DNA from: JBEBVQ01 sp037190845
GTDB lineage: Bacteria; Bacteroidota; Bacteroidia; Chitinophagales; Chitinophagaceae
Assembly (NCBI GenBank): GCA_037190845.1
Contig: JBBCJI010000027.1
Location: forward strand, 1-64,000
Reading direction: 5' to 3'
DNA length: 64,000 bases
Below, piece after piece: positions 27,447 to 35,009 of this stretch (position 1 is its first letter; each line of letters opens with the position of its first letter). Below the pieces are notes generated by a model, which ran no database searches, was not told where the DNA came from, and was given only the letters and a program-made list of their open reading frames with translations. A program made the position numbers and the translations under genes.

Positions 27447-28079
27447 TTAAAACCGGTATCCGATCCGGAATGCGGCCTGTACCAATGGCTGCGTACGACC
27501 ATTCCAGTTGTCCCACTTATTCATATAAGTAACACCCAGCCCCAATTCCATACCGAGGTACAGACGCTCTGTCGGATTAATGTTCAATGAGTTGTTAACC
27601 ATCGCCCCCAGCACAAAACGACTTACATAAGCAGGGTTTGAAGAACCTGGATATGGCGGGTAAACAATAATATCAGGGTATCCGGAATAATAACTATTAT
27701 CATACTGCTCACCCACACCAAGCACAAGCGAAGGGCCGATACCATAGCGCACCTTCCCAAAAGCCCCGGTCGGATAAATTTTCACGCCCGGATAAGCATA
27801 AGCCATGTACTCTGTTTTATTATATCCACCCGGGCCCCAAAAATAATTGTCTTCCTGTACCCGGAAGGAATAGGCAAGCGGCAGGTAAAAACTGAACATA
27901 CCTTTGCCGTCGAGACTCCGTTCATAGCTTAATCCAAAGCCGACACCCTGATCGGTAATTACTACCGGTGCAACAGTCAGCAGGTTTTTGCCGTAACTAT
28001 TACTCCGGCCCTGAGCAAAAGATATACTGCAAAGGGATACTGCCAGTATGGTCATCAGAGCAATTCGGGATTTGATCAT
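27447..28079 (-). CDS. Outer-membrane beta-barrel protein, paralogue 1
   Basis: This 210-residue protein has a signal peptide (MTILAVSLCSISFAQG) and alternating hydrophobic strands, for example GVGFGLSYERSL and YLGMELGLGVTYM, ending in FRIGYRF. A terminal Phe is the usual outer-membrane insertion signal. The barrel likely has eight to ten strands. It is closely similar to the next gene upstream on the same strand (28333-28944) and differs mostly in a loop near residues 135-155 (PDIIVYPPYPGSSNP). The family is unassigned. Function could be structural or ligand-binding. Confidence 0.75.
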   Translation of the reverse strand: MIKSRIALMTILAVSLCSISFAQGRSNSYGKNLLTVAPVVITDQGVGFGLSYERSLDGKGMFSFYLPLAYSFRVQEDNYFWGPGGYNKTEYMAYAYPGVKIYPTGAFGKVRYGIGPSLVLGVGEQYDNSYYSGYPDIIVYPPYPGSSNPAYVSRFVLGAMVNNSLNINPTERLYLGMELGLGVTYMNKWDNWNGRTQPLVQAAFRIGYRF

Positions 28080-28132
28080 AAATAAAGGATTACTTGTTTA
28101 AATGTAATTGATTTTGCAATATAAAGTAAGAA

Positions 28133-28302
28133 AATAATCCGGGGTTGCAACCCCGCTACAAAAACAATCTTTTTATTATTACAAGACGGGATTACAAATC
28201 CCGCTTTATCAGTGTTGCCGGATGCGCTTCGCTAACATCCTGCAAGCGGAATGAAGCACCAGTCTGTATAATGTGATGGCGGCCTTTGTGCCGCCATCAC
28301 AT
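28133..28302. repeat. Second copy of the repeat block, downstream of the second OMP gene
   Basis: CCGGGGTTGCAACCCCG, the AACAATCTTTTTATTATTACAA spacer (positions about 28164-28185) and a GCGGGAT...ATCCCGC-type hairpin repeat the order seen at 27266-27360. A GTGATGGCGGCCTTTGTGCCGCCATCAC hairpin at 28273-28300 occupies the terminator position before the gene at 28333. Gene plus tail therefore form a tandemly duplicated unit of about 886 bp. Confidence 0.65.
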
Positions 28303-28332
28303 CTCTCTTTTTATAAAAGCGTTGCTGCTTTT

Positions 28333-28944
28333 TTAAAACCGGTAACCGATACGGAATGCCGCCTGTGCCAAAGGTTGCGTGCGACCATTCCAGTTGTCCC
28401 ACTTATTCATATAAGTAACACCCAGTCCCAATTCCATACCGAGGTACAGATGCTCCGTAGCGTTAATATTCAACGAGTTATTGATGATTGCTCCCAATAC
28501 GAAACGACTTACATATTGAGGCCCCATAGCAGGTTGCGGCGGATAGATATAAGGATCTACAGAGTAATAATTATCATCATACTGCTCACCCACACCAATG
28601 ACCAGCGAAGGGCCGATACCATAACGCACCTTACCAAAAGCCCCGGTCGGATATATTTTAACTCCCGGATAAGCATAAGCCATATACTCTGTCTTATTAT
28701 ACACGCCCGGCGCCCAGTAATAATTATCTTCCTGCACACGGAAGGAGTATGCAAGCGGGAGATAAAAGCTGAACATGCCCCGGTTATCAAGGCTGCGTTC
28801 ATAACTCAGGCCGAAACCCACTCCCTGGTCGGTTATCGCTACCGGCGCAACAGCAATCAGGTTTTTACCGTAATTCTGGGCAAAAGAAATACTGCTGACA
28901 GATACTGCCAGTATGGTCAGCAGAAAAATTCGGGATTTGATCAT
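28333..28944 (-). CDS. Outer-membrane beta-barrel protein, paralogue 2
   Basis: This 203-residue protein has a signal peptide (FLLTILAVSVSSISFAQ) and the same barrel plan as its neighbour. The shared segments YPTGAFGKVRYGIGPSLV and EQYD mark strands and turns, and the C-terminus is identical in its last residues (AAFRIGYRF). It lacks the small insert seen in paralogue 1 (SRSN near residue 26). Both genes are on the minus strand, so the pair could be transcribed together, but a hairpin separates them. Its function is unknown. Confidence 0.75.
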   Translation of the reverse strand: MIKSRIFLLTILAVSVSSISFAQNYGKNLIAVAPVAITDQGVGFGLSYERSLDNRGMFSFYLPLAYSFRVQEDNYYWAPGVYNKTEYMAYAYPGVKIYPTGAFGKVRYGIGPSLVIGVGEQYDDNYYSVDPYIYPPQPAMGPQYVSRFVLGAIINNSLNINATEHLYLGMELGLGVTYMNKWDNWNGRTQPLAQAAFRIGYRF

Positions 28945-29066
28945 AAATCAGAAGATTGTCTGTTAAGTGTAATGATGAACAATAAATATAGTGCCCATTT
29001 TAATTAGCACTTTAAATTGTTTTATTAAAAACGTTTAACGATTGCAAAACCCCTATTTCTCCGTTT

Positions 29067-30239
29067 TTACCGGTAAGAAAATGTACCGTATGGGCTTTCG
29101 ATCACAACTTCCTTCTGTTCTGCGGCTTCTACATACCCGGAAACCTGCGCTTCTATATGAAAATCAGCAGCGATCTGTACAATATGCGCTGCCGTAGCTT
29201 TATCTGTAAAGAATTCCAGACGCTGCCCCATATTAAACACCTGGTACATTTCCTTCCAGTCCGTACCGGCTGCTTCCTGTATCATCCGGAATAACGGCGG
29301 TACCGGAAGCAGGTTATTTTTCACCACCCGCAACGGGCCTGGCAGATAATGCAGACACTTACTTTGTCCGCCACCGCTACAGTGAATAATACCATGTATT
29401 TTATCAGAATACCGCTCCAGCACTTTTAATACTACGGGCGCATAGGTACGTGTAGGTGAAAGGATCATCTGCCCCACATTAAGCGACGTCTCCGTAGCAT
29501 CCAGCAAATCATACCGGCCGTTATAGATCACTTCCGGCGGAAGATTGGGATCTACGCTTTCCGGATATTTCTCCAGGTATTTTTTTGCCAGCATCTCGTG
29601 CCTTGCGCTGGTAAGCCCGTTGCTGCCCATCCCGCTGTTATATACCCCTTCGTATGTGGCCTGGCCGTAGCTGGCCAGCGAGACAAGCACGTCCCCGGGA
29701 CGTACCTTTTCTGTCGTTACGAGCCTGTCGCGACGCATCCGGCAGGCCATGGTACCGTCCACAATGACCGTACGTACCACATCTCCCACATCTGCGGTTT
29801 CTCCTCCGAGGAAACTGATATCTATACCAAATTCCCGCATACGATCGAAGTAGGCCTGGGTCCCGTTAATCAGCGTAGAAATAACCTCGCCCGGCACCAG
29901 GTTTTTGTTACGCCCGATCGTTGAAGAATATGTAAACGGCCCGGTAGCCCCCACACAGAGCAGGTCGTCGGTGTTCATCACAATCGCATCAACAGCAATA
30001 CCTTCCCATACACTCAAATCTCCGGTTTCCTTCCAGTAGAGATAAGCGAGTACTGATTTGGTACCGGCTCCGTCTGCATGCATCAGGTTACAGTACGCTT
30101 CGTCCCCACCCCAGTAATCCGGGTATATCTTACAAAAAGCATTGGGATATAACCCTTTATCCAGACGGGCAACAGCGCGGTGCACATCTTCTTTCTGTGC
30201 GGATACGCCGCGGAGATTATAGCGATTCTGTTCTGACAT
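29067..30239 (-). CDS. purM: Phosphoribosylformylglycinamidine cyclo-ligase PurM (AIR synthetase)
   Basis: This 390-residue protein catalyses the ATP-dependent closure of FGAM to AIR in purine synthesis. The ATP/FGAM motifs DGAGTKSVLAYLY near residue 57, MNTDDLLCVGA near 88 and GGETADVGDVV near 145 are present. It belongs to the longer PurM form found in Bacteroidota. I chose the ATG at 30239 because a perfect -7 box (TATTTTTG) lies at 30274-30267 on the minus strand; the first ATG of the reading frame (30329) is upstream of that box and codes for unlikely sequence. It is divergent from the ZIP transporter gene. Confidence 0.88.
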   Translation of the reverse strand: MSEQNRYNLRGVSAQKEDVHRAVARLDKGLYPNAFCKIYPDYWGGDEAYCNLMHADGAGTKSVLAYLYWKETGDLSVWEGIAVDAIVMNTDDLLCVGATGPFTYSSTIGRNKNLVPGEVISTLINGTQAYFDRMREFGIDISFLGGETADVGDVVRTVIVDGTMACRMRRDRLVTTEKVRPGDVLVSLASYGQATYEGVYNSGMGSNGLTSARHEMLAKKYLEKYPESVDPNLPPEVIYNGRYDLLDATETSLNVGQMILSPTRTYAPVVLKVLERYSDKIHGIIHCSGGGQSKCLHYLPGPLRVVKNNLLPVPPLFRMIQEAAGTDWKEMYQVFNMGQRLEFFTDKATAAHIVQIAADFHIEAQVSGYVEAAEQKEVVIESPYGTFSYR

Positions 30240-30266
30240 AGGTAGATCGGTCATCCGGTTTAGCCG

Positions 30267-30274
30267 CAAAAATA
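30267..30274 (-). promoter_or_regulatory. Putative -7 promoter box of purM
   Basis: The minus strand reads TATTTTTG, an exact TAnnTTTG match, about 28 bases before the chosen purM start. It rules out the upstream in-frame ATG at 30329. Confidence 0.5.
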
Positions 30275-30339
30275 ACATAAAAAGTGAGGGATATGACAGC
30301 GTAAATGCAACATTATAACGATAAATCAAAAAATGGAAT

Positions 30340-30347
30340 TACTTTTG
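30340..30347 (+). promoter_or_regulatory. Putative -7 promoter box of the ZIP transporter gene
   Basis: TACTTTTG matches TAnnTTTG exactly and is 26 bases before the start at 30374. The purM and ZIP -7 boxes lie about 66 bases apart in divergent orientation. Confidence 0.5.
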
Positions 30348-30373
30348 CCGTTTGCTTTTAAACTCGCCGCAAG

Positions 30374-31105
30374 ATGCACATATGGTTTATCCTTTTACTC
30401 CTGTCTGTCACTTTTATTGCCGGCAGTATTCCGCTATGGGTAAAATGGGTGAATCCGGACCGCATGCATTACCTTCTGGCCTTCTCGGGGTCATTTTTGC
30501 TGGGGATAACACTGCTGCATCTCTTACCCGAATCATTTGAACAGTTGCATCACCACGCAGGCATCTATCTCCTGGCCGGTTTTTTCCTGCAACTGCTGAT
30601 CCAGCGGCTCACGCATGGCGCCGAGCACGGGCATATGCACATGCATCCGGGTCCTCACGGACACAACTTATCACTTCTGCCGGTTTTAAGCGGTCTGGCG
30701 CTGCATGCTTTTATGGAGGGTCTCCCGCTTGGTTTTAATTATAGTACAAATGCCGCCAGCCCTGCGCTCTACCTGGCCGTGGCATTTCACAAGATGCCCG
30801 AAGCCATGTTGGTAGCCTCGCTTGCGCTTGCCATAAAGGGCCGGAAAACTGCGTGGCTGACACTACTTGTTTTTTCTCTGATCACTCCGCTTGCTGCCTT
30901 ACTGGCATACTTTATGGAGCAACAGTACATGTCTATGTCTGAGGTTGCAACCATACTTTTACCTATTGTAGCCGGCGCATTTATTCATATATCCACTACC
31001 ATTTTCTTCGAAAGCGGCACGCAACAGCATAAGCTTAGCTGGCAAAAAGTTTCTGCTATGCTGACCGGCGTCGGTGTGGCGCTGCTTACGCTTGCTTTTG
31101 AATAG
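30374..31105 (+). CDS. ZIP-family divalent metal transporter
   Basis: This 243-residue inner-membrane protein has about eight helices. A His-rich loop (HGAEHGHMHMHPGPHGH, about residues 81-97) lies between helices 3 and 4. Two paired metal motifs are seen: LALHAFMEG with His111 and Glu115, and VAFHKMPEA with His139 and Glu143. ZIP proteins import Zn, Fe or Mn into the cytosol. No Fur- or Zur-type operator could be recognised. The metal cannot be decided from sequence. Confidence 0.86.
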   Translation: MHIWFILLLLSVTFIAGSIPLWVKWVNPDRMHYLLAFSGSFLLGITLLHLLPESFEQLHHHAGIYLLAGFFLQLLIQRLTHGAEHGHMHMHPGPHGHNLSLLPVLSGLALHAFMEGLPLGFNYSTNAASPALYLAVAFHKMPEAMLVASLALAIKGRKTAWLTLLVFSLITPLAALLAYFMEQQYMSMSEVATILLPIVAGAFIHISTTIFFESGTQQHKLSWQKVSAMLTGVGVALLTLAFE

Positions 31106-31193
31106 CATTCTTTTATAGACCGATATATACGGATCCTGACTTTTTATTACTTTTAAAAGACAGGCATTATACTTCCCTGCCTGCACCAGGTTT

Positions 31194-32078
31194 ATGAAAA
31201 CACTGCTGCTGACGATATTATTACCCGGACTTTTTCATGCTGCGTGTCCGGCACAACAAAAACCGGTAAACCAGCCACAGGAAGAAGGTATGTCCCTCTT
31301 ATGGCGCATCGAAAAAACCGGACAAAAAACCTCCTGGCTGTTCGGAACCATGCATGTGATCTGCCAGGAAGACTATATATGGACTACGGCCATGGAAAAT
31401 GCGTTGCGGCAAAGCCAGACAATATGTTTCGAAATGGACATGGACGATCCCGGTGTTTTAATGCAGGTAGCCATGGGATTAATAGATACCAGCGGGAAAA
31501 CGCTGCATGATTATTTTACGCCGGAGCAATATGCCCGCCTGGAACAATATGTGGCTGACAGCCTGCAAGGCAACCTGGCGATGTTTGACAGAACGAAGCC
31601 CTTTGCCTTACAGGCATTATTTATTACAAAAGGGGGCATATGCGACTCATTCCTGTCGTACGAAAACGAGATCATGACACAGGCACAGCAGGATAATAAA
31701 AAGATTGCAGGACTGGAAACACCCGCACAGCAGCTGGCCGTTATCAACAACATCCCTGCTGATTCCATCGTGCCCGCCATTATGGATATGGTTGACAATC
31801 CCGGGCAAGAAGACCGGACAGAATACCACGAAATGATCAGCTTATACAAGGCTCAGAATTTGCCCGGTCTGCACCGGCTGATCGGAAATACCAAAGGCAT
31901 GGAGGGCATCCTCAACATATTTCTTGATGACCGCAACCGGCAATGGGTCAGCACGATGAAAAACATGATGGAAACGGATGCCGTTTTCTTTGCAGTAGGC
32001 GCCGGTCACCTGTGGGGCAAAAACGGTGTCATATCTTTATTGAGACGGGAAGGGTATACCGTCACACAAGTAAACTGA
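31194..32078 (+). CDS. TraB/GumN family protein
   Basis: This 294-residue protein has a signal peptide (LLLTILLPGLFHAACPA) and the two family motifs, GTMH at residues 51-54 and GAGH at 269-272. These are proposed metal-binding sites of a protease-like fold (Tiki/TraB superfamily). It is predicted to be periplasmic or lipid-anchored (AACP could be a weak lipobox). It follows the ZIP gene by 88 bases, so it might share its promoter. The substrate is unknown. Confidence 0.82.
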   Translation: MKTLLLTILLPGLFHAACPAQQKPVNQPQEEGMSLLWRIEKTGQKTSWLFGTMHVICQEDYIWTTAMENALRQSQTICFEMDMDDPGVLMQVAMGLIDTSGKTLHDYFTPEQYARLEQYVADSLQGNLAMFDRTKPFALQALFITKGGICDSFLSYENEIMTQAQQDNKKIAGLETPAQQLAVINNIPADSIVPAIMDMVDNPGQEDRTEYHEMISLYKAQNLPGLHRLIGNTKGMEGILNIFLDDRNRQWVSTMKNMMETDAVFFAVGAGHLWGKNGVISLLRREGYTVTQVN

Positions 32079-32084
32079 CACACC

Positions 32085-32178
32085 ATTTAATTTGAAAATT
32101 TGGGAATGTGCCAATTTGAAAATACCCATACTGTTTAAGTATAAACATTACACTCATTTTCAAATTTCCACATTAAAT
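32085..32178. repeat. AT-rich inverted repeat, second copy of the TTTGAAAAT family
   Basis: TTTAATTTGAAAATTTGGGAATG on the left mirrors CATTACACTCATTTTCAAATTT on the right, a long imperfect hairpin. Bases 32146-32165 are an exact inverted copy of 24009-24028. It may terminate transcription of the TraB/GumN gene. Confidence 0.5.
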
Positions 32179-32226
32179 TTACATTTGTGCTGATTCCAGG
32201 GTAATAGATAATTTGCAACCTCTCTA

Positions 32227-33036
32227 TTGGCAAAGTTTCATACCATATTACTATCCGCAGTGATCGCGCTTTTTTGCCTTGCTTCTTGCAGTCCGCAAAA
32301 GCACGCCATAAAAAAGGCAAACAGGAAAGTGGAACGAAAGGCCGACCGGAGAACCGGAGGTCTGTACAAACAATATACCGCAGAGCAATACATCCGGCGG
32401 TTCAGCCGTGTGGCGGTCAAAAAGATGAGATCCAACGGCATACCGGCGAGCATCACCCTTGCACAGGGCCTCCTGGAATCCGGCAATGGTAACAGCTCTC
32501 TGGCACGTTATGCCAATAACCATTTCGGGATCAAATGCACACCCGACTGGAAAGGGAAAAAATACTACAAAGACGATGACCGGAAAAACGATTGTTTCCG
32601 TGTGTATAAAACACCGGAAGCATCATTCGATGATCATTCCGAATTCCTGAAGCGTTCCCGGTATCAATCTCTCTACAGGTTAAAAAAGACTGATTACAAA
32701 GGCTGGGCGCACGGACTGAAAAAATGCGGCTATGCCACCAATCCGGACTACCCACAGTTGCTGATCAACCTGATCGAACGGTATGATCTCCACCGTTACG
32801 ACCGGAAAGGCAAGAGAAAGCAGATGGAAAAACGGATGGCATCACCTGCTCCGGAAAAAAAACCGGCTCCCCGCACAGCACCATCTCCACCACCGGGAAA
32901 GACTTATACAGTACGGTCGGGAGATACCCTGTACAGCATCTCCAAACGCTTCGGACTTACTGTTGAAGAGTTGATGCAGATGAACGGGCTGAGCAGTACC
33001 ACGATCTTCCCCGGGCGAAAACTTACGGTAAAGTAA
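32227..33036 (+). CDS. Glucosaminidase-LysM lipoprotein with a TTG start
   Basis: This 269-residue protein begins with a lipoprotein signal (ALFCLASC, Cys at 21), then a basic linker and a glucosaminidase domain at about 55-195 with ITLAQGLLESGNGNSSLA and NNHFGIKC. A Pro-rich linker and one LysM domain (YTVRSGDTLYSISKRFG) end it. It should cleave N-acetylglucosaminyl bonds in peptidoglycan, held by its lipid anchor. The start is TTG: the next in-frame stop upstream is TAA at 32209-32211, there is no ATG or GTG between, and only this start gives the full signal. Confidence 0.87.
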   Translation: MAKFHTILLSAVIALFCLASCSPQKHAIKKANRKVERKADRRTGGLYKQYTAEQYIRRFSRVAVKKMRSNGIPASITLAQGLLESGNGNSSLARYANNHFGIKCTPDWKGKKYYKDDDRKNDCFRVYKTPEASFDDHSEFLKRSRYQSLYRLKKTDYKGWAHGLKKCGYATNPDYPQLLINLIERYDLHRYDRKGKRKQMEKRMASPAPEKKPAPRTAPSPPPGKTYTVRSGDTLYSISKRFGLTVEELMQMNGLSSTTIFPGRKLTVK

Positions 33037-33100
33037 TAACCATTATTAAGGTATTAATAGCTAATTATCCCTATAAGTCACCGTAAAAATCCACTAAACA

Positions 33101-33120
33101 AATACCACATTTGTGGTATT
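33101..33120 (+). promoter_or_regulatory. Perfect 9+9 palindrome, possible operator
   Basis: AATACCACA and TGTGGTATT are exact inverted copies around TT. It overlaps the -33 area of the next promoter (TTG at 33119-33121, -7 box at 33143-33150), an ideal place for a repressor. Confidence 0.4.
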
Positions 33121-33142
33121 GGATGGCGGTATATGCAATGTG

Positions 33143-33150
33143 TAATTTTG
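33143..33150 (+). promoter_or_regulatory. Putative -7 promoter box of the small OMP gene
   Basis: TAATTTTG is an exact TAnnTTTG match. It lies 19 bases before the start chosen at 33169 and rules out an upstream in-frame ATG at 33133. Confidence 0.55.
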
Positions 33151-33168
33151 CATGTAAATACATATTCT

Positions 33169-33693
33169 ATGAAAAACGCCCCCATTTTCTTGTTATTTAT
33201 CTGCATAATCCTGTCGGGCACTGCAGATGCCCAGAAATTATCCAAAAAATTCAGCTTTGGATTCGGTTTTGACGGCGGTGTCACTTCCGGCACTATCAGC
33301 AACGTGTATAGCGGCGCCGGCGGTATTACCCTGCGCGCAGCTTATCACCTTGGCCCCGGTTTTGTAACACTGACCAGCGGCGGCCTGGTGTATATTCCCA
33401 AAAGCATTGCAGGCGTCACGCCCAAAGCCGGTGTACAAATACCTGTGAAAGCCGGATATAAATATATTTTCCTGAAACACCTGTATGCAATGGGAGAGGT
33501 CGGGTTTTCCTCTTTTACCACATATGCAGCCGTAGCCGGTACAGTCACATCCTTCAGCAGCAGCGGGTTTACTTATGCGCCTGGCGTAGGTGTTCAGTTT
33601 GGCGCACTTGATGTGGGTATCCGGTATGAATCCACGGCTATGACCGGAGGAGCATACAACCTGATCGGTGCACGGATTGGCTTCAACTTTTAA
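33169..33693 (+). CDS. Small outer-membrane beta-barrel protein
   Basis: This 174-residue protein begins with a signal peptide (IFLLFICIILSGTADAQ). The mature part alternates hydrophobic strands and glycine turns (FGFGFDGGVTSG, GITLRAAYHLG, GVGVQFGALDVGIRYE) and ends in GARIGFNF, a typical outer-membrane terminal motif. This is a small barrel of about eight strands, with no detectable loop domain. I chose the ATG at 33169 over 33133 because the -7 box sits between them and the signal peptide starts there. A palindrome near its promoter suggests specific control. Confidence 0.72.
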   Translation: MKNAPIFLLFICIILSGTADAQKLSKKFSFGFGFDGGVTSGTISNVYSGAGGITLRAAYHLGPGFVTLTSGGLVYIPKSIAGVTPKAGVQIPVKAGYKYIFLKHLYAMGEVGFSSFTTYAAVAGTVTSFSSSGFTYAPGVGVQFGALDVGIRYESTAMTGGAYNLIGARIGFNF

Positions 33694-33734
33694 GTCGCCG
33701 GCACACGTGTCATAAGCAAGGCTTAATCCTTGAG

Positions 33735-33930
33735 GAAATGACGTAACACATGAATCTGTCCACGGTGTCATCCTGACGAAGGAAGGATCTCACGTAATAT
33801 AGGACACTCATTTTGTGGGATCCTTCCTTCGTCAGGATGACACCGTTCTTTGATGTAAGGTTATACATCATGCAAAATGCCCTGTCATTCAACATACTTA
33901 AAAACAGGTCATTGGCACCGGAGTATCAGT
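33735..33930. repeat. Palindromic intergenic repeat, copy D
   Basis: The 31-base arms 33763-33793 and 33815-33845 pair with a single mismatch around a 21-base loop. The flanks on both sides align with copy C, but the loop matches copies A and B only when reverse-complemented. It lies between convergent genes and may also terminate both. Confidence 0.8.
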
Positions 33931-33990
33931 AACATACTGAAGAGTAAATTGTTTTGCATGAGCCGGAACCTCTTCAGAGGTTCCGGCATT

Positions 33991-34989
33991 TTACTTCGTT
34001 ACCAGTCTTACCGCTTCTTCCAGCAATAAATCCTTCCGTACCGGCACTACGCCCACCTCTTCGCATACGAGACCACCGGCAATATTGGAGACAGCGCTCA
34101 TCAAAGCAGCATCATGAGTTAACGCATACACCAGCGCAGCAGTAGCGATCACGGTATCTCCGGCTCCTGATACATCCGCTATATTCCGCCTATGAGAGGG
34201 AATGAGGCCGTTTTTTTGACTATCATTATAAAACACACCATGTTCAGACAGGGTAATAAAAGTAACCTGGTGCTGTAGCTGTTCATGGAGAAGATCATGA
34301 GTCCGGTTCAATTCCGGCTCCTGTATTTGGGAGAGACGGACGCCAAGCCCTTCACGCACTTCTTTGAGATTGGGCTTGAATATCGTCACATTCCGGTAAG
34401 CCAGAAAGTTAGCCTTTTTGGGATCAACGGCAGTTACAATTCCGATCTCATTACAATGCGCCAGGATATGACGGATCACATTTTCCTTAAGTACACCTTT
34501 ATTGTAGTCCTCAAAAATAACAACCTGCGGTTTTTCACGCTGCAGGAATTTAAGTACAATATCTATAAAGGGGTGTTCGTCCTGCGTATCCAGCTCTTCG
34601 TTTACTTCAGCATCCAGGCGCAGCATCTGCTGGTTGCGGCTTACCACACGGGTCTTGGTTGTAGTAATGCGCCGGGGGCTGTGCATGAGCAGATCTGTGC
34701 GGATATCCGCTTCGTGCAATAACTGCTGTAATATCCCGGCTTCAGCATCGTCTCCTGTAACACTTGCAAGAGAAACATGCGCACCCAGCGCCCGACAATT
34801 CAGAGCTACATTCGCAGCGCCTCCCAGTCTGCTTTCCCGCCTTTGAAGTGCAACGACAGGCACAGGCGCTTCCGGCGAGATCCGCTCCACATCACCCCAC
34901 CAGTAATTATCCAGCATCACATCGCCCACCACCAGCACATGCAGTTCCTGCATACGCCCAAACAATTGCTCCAGTTCTGTTCTGTTCAT
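33991..34989 (-). CDS. RfaE/HldE kinase-domain-type PfkB sugar kinase
   Basis: This 332-residue PfkB-fold kinase has the family motifs: GDVMLDNYWWG near residue 22, RLGGAANVALN near 55 and DVSGAGDTVIATAAL near 270 with the catalytic Asp. Its closest match is domain I of HldE/RfaE, which phosphorylates D-glycero-D-manno-heptose 7-phosphate for lipopolysaccharide core synthesis. The nucleotidyl-transferase domain of bifunctional HldE is missing and must be elsewhere. It is 20 bases downstream of the amino-acid permease on the same strand, so the pair is likely co-transcribed. Other PfkB sugars cannot be excluded. Confidence 0.8.
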   Translation of the reverse strand: MNRTELEQLFGRMQELHVLVVGDVMLDNYWWGDVERISPEAPVPVVALQRRESRLGGAANVALNCRALGAHVSLASVTGDDAEAGILQQLLHEADIRTDLLMHSPRRITTTKTRVVSRNQQMLRLDAEVNEELDTQDEHPFIDIVLKFLQREKPQVVIFEDYNKGVLKENVIRHILAHCNEIGIVTAVDPKKANFLAYRNVTIFKPNLKEVREGLGVRLSQIQEPELNRTHDLLHEQLQHQVTFITLSEHGVFYNDSQKNGLIPSHRRNIADVSGAGDTVIATAALVYALTHDAALMSAVSNIAGGLVCEEVGVVPVRKDLLLEEAVRLVTK

Positions 34990-35009
34990 TATATTCCGTC
35001 TCCTTGATA

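Noticed and set aside
30240..30329. An N-terminal extension of PurM
   Set aside because: It lies at or upstream of a perfect -7 box on the same strand, so it would not be transcribed.
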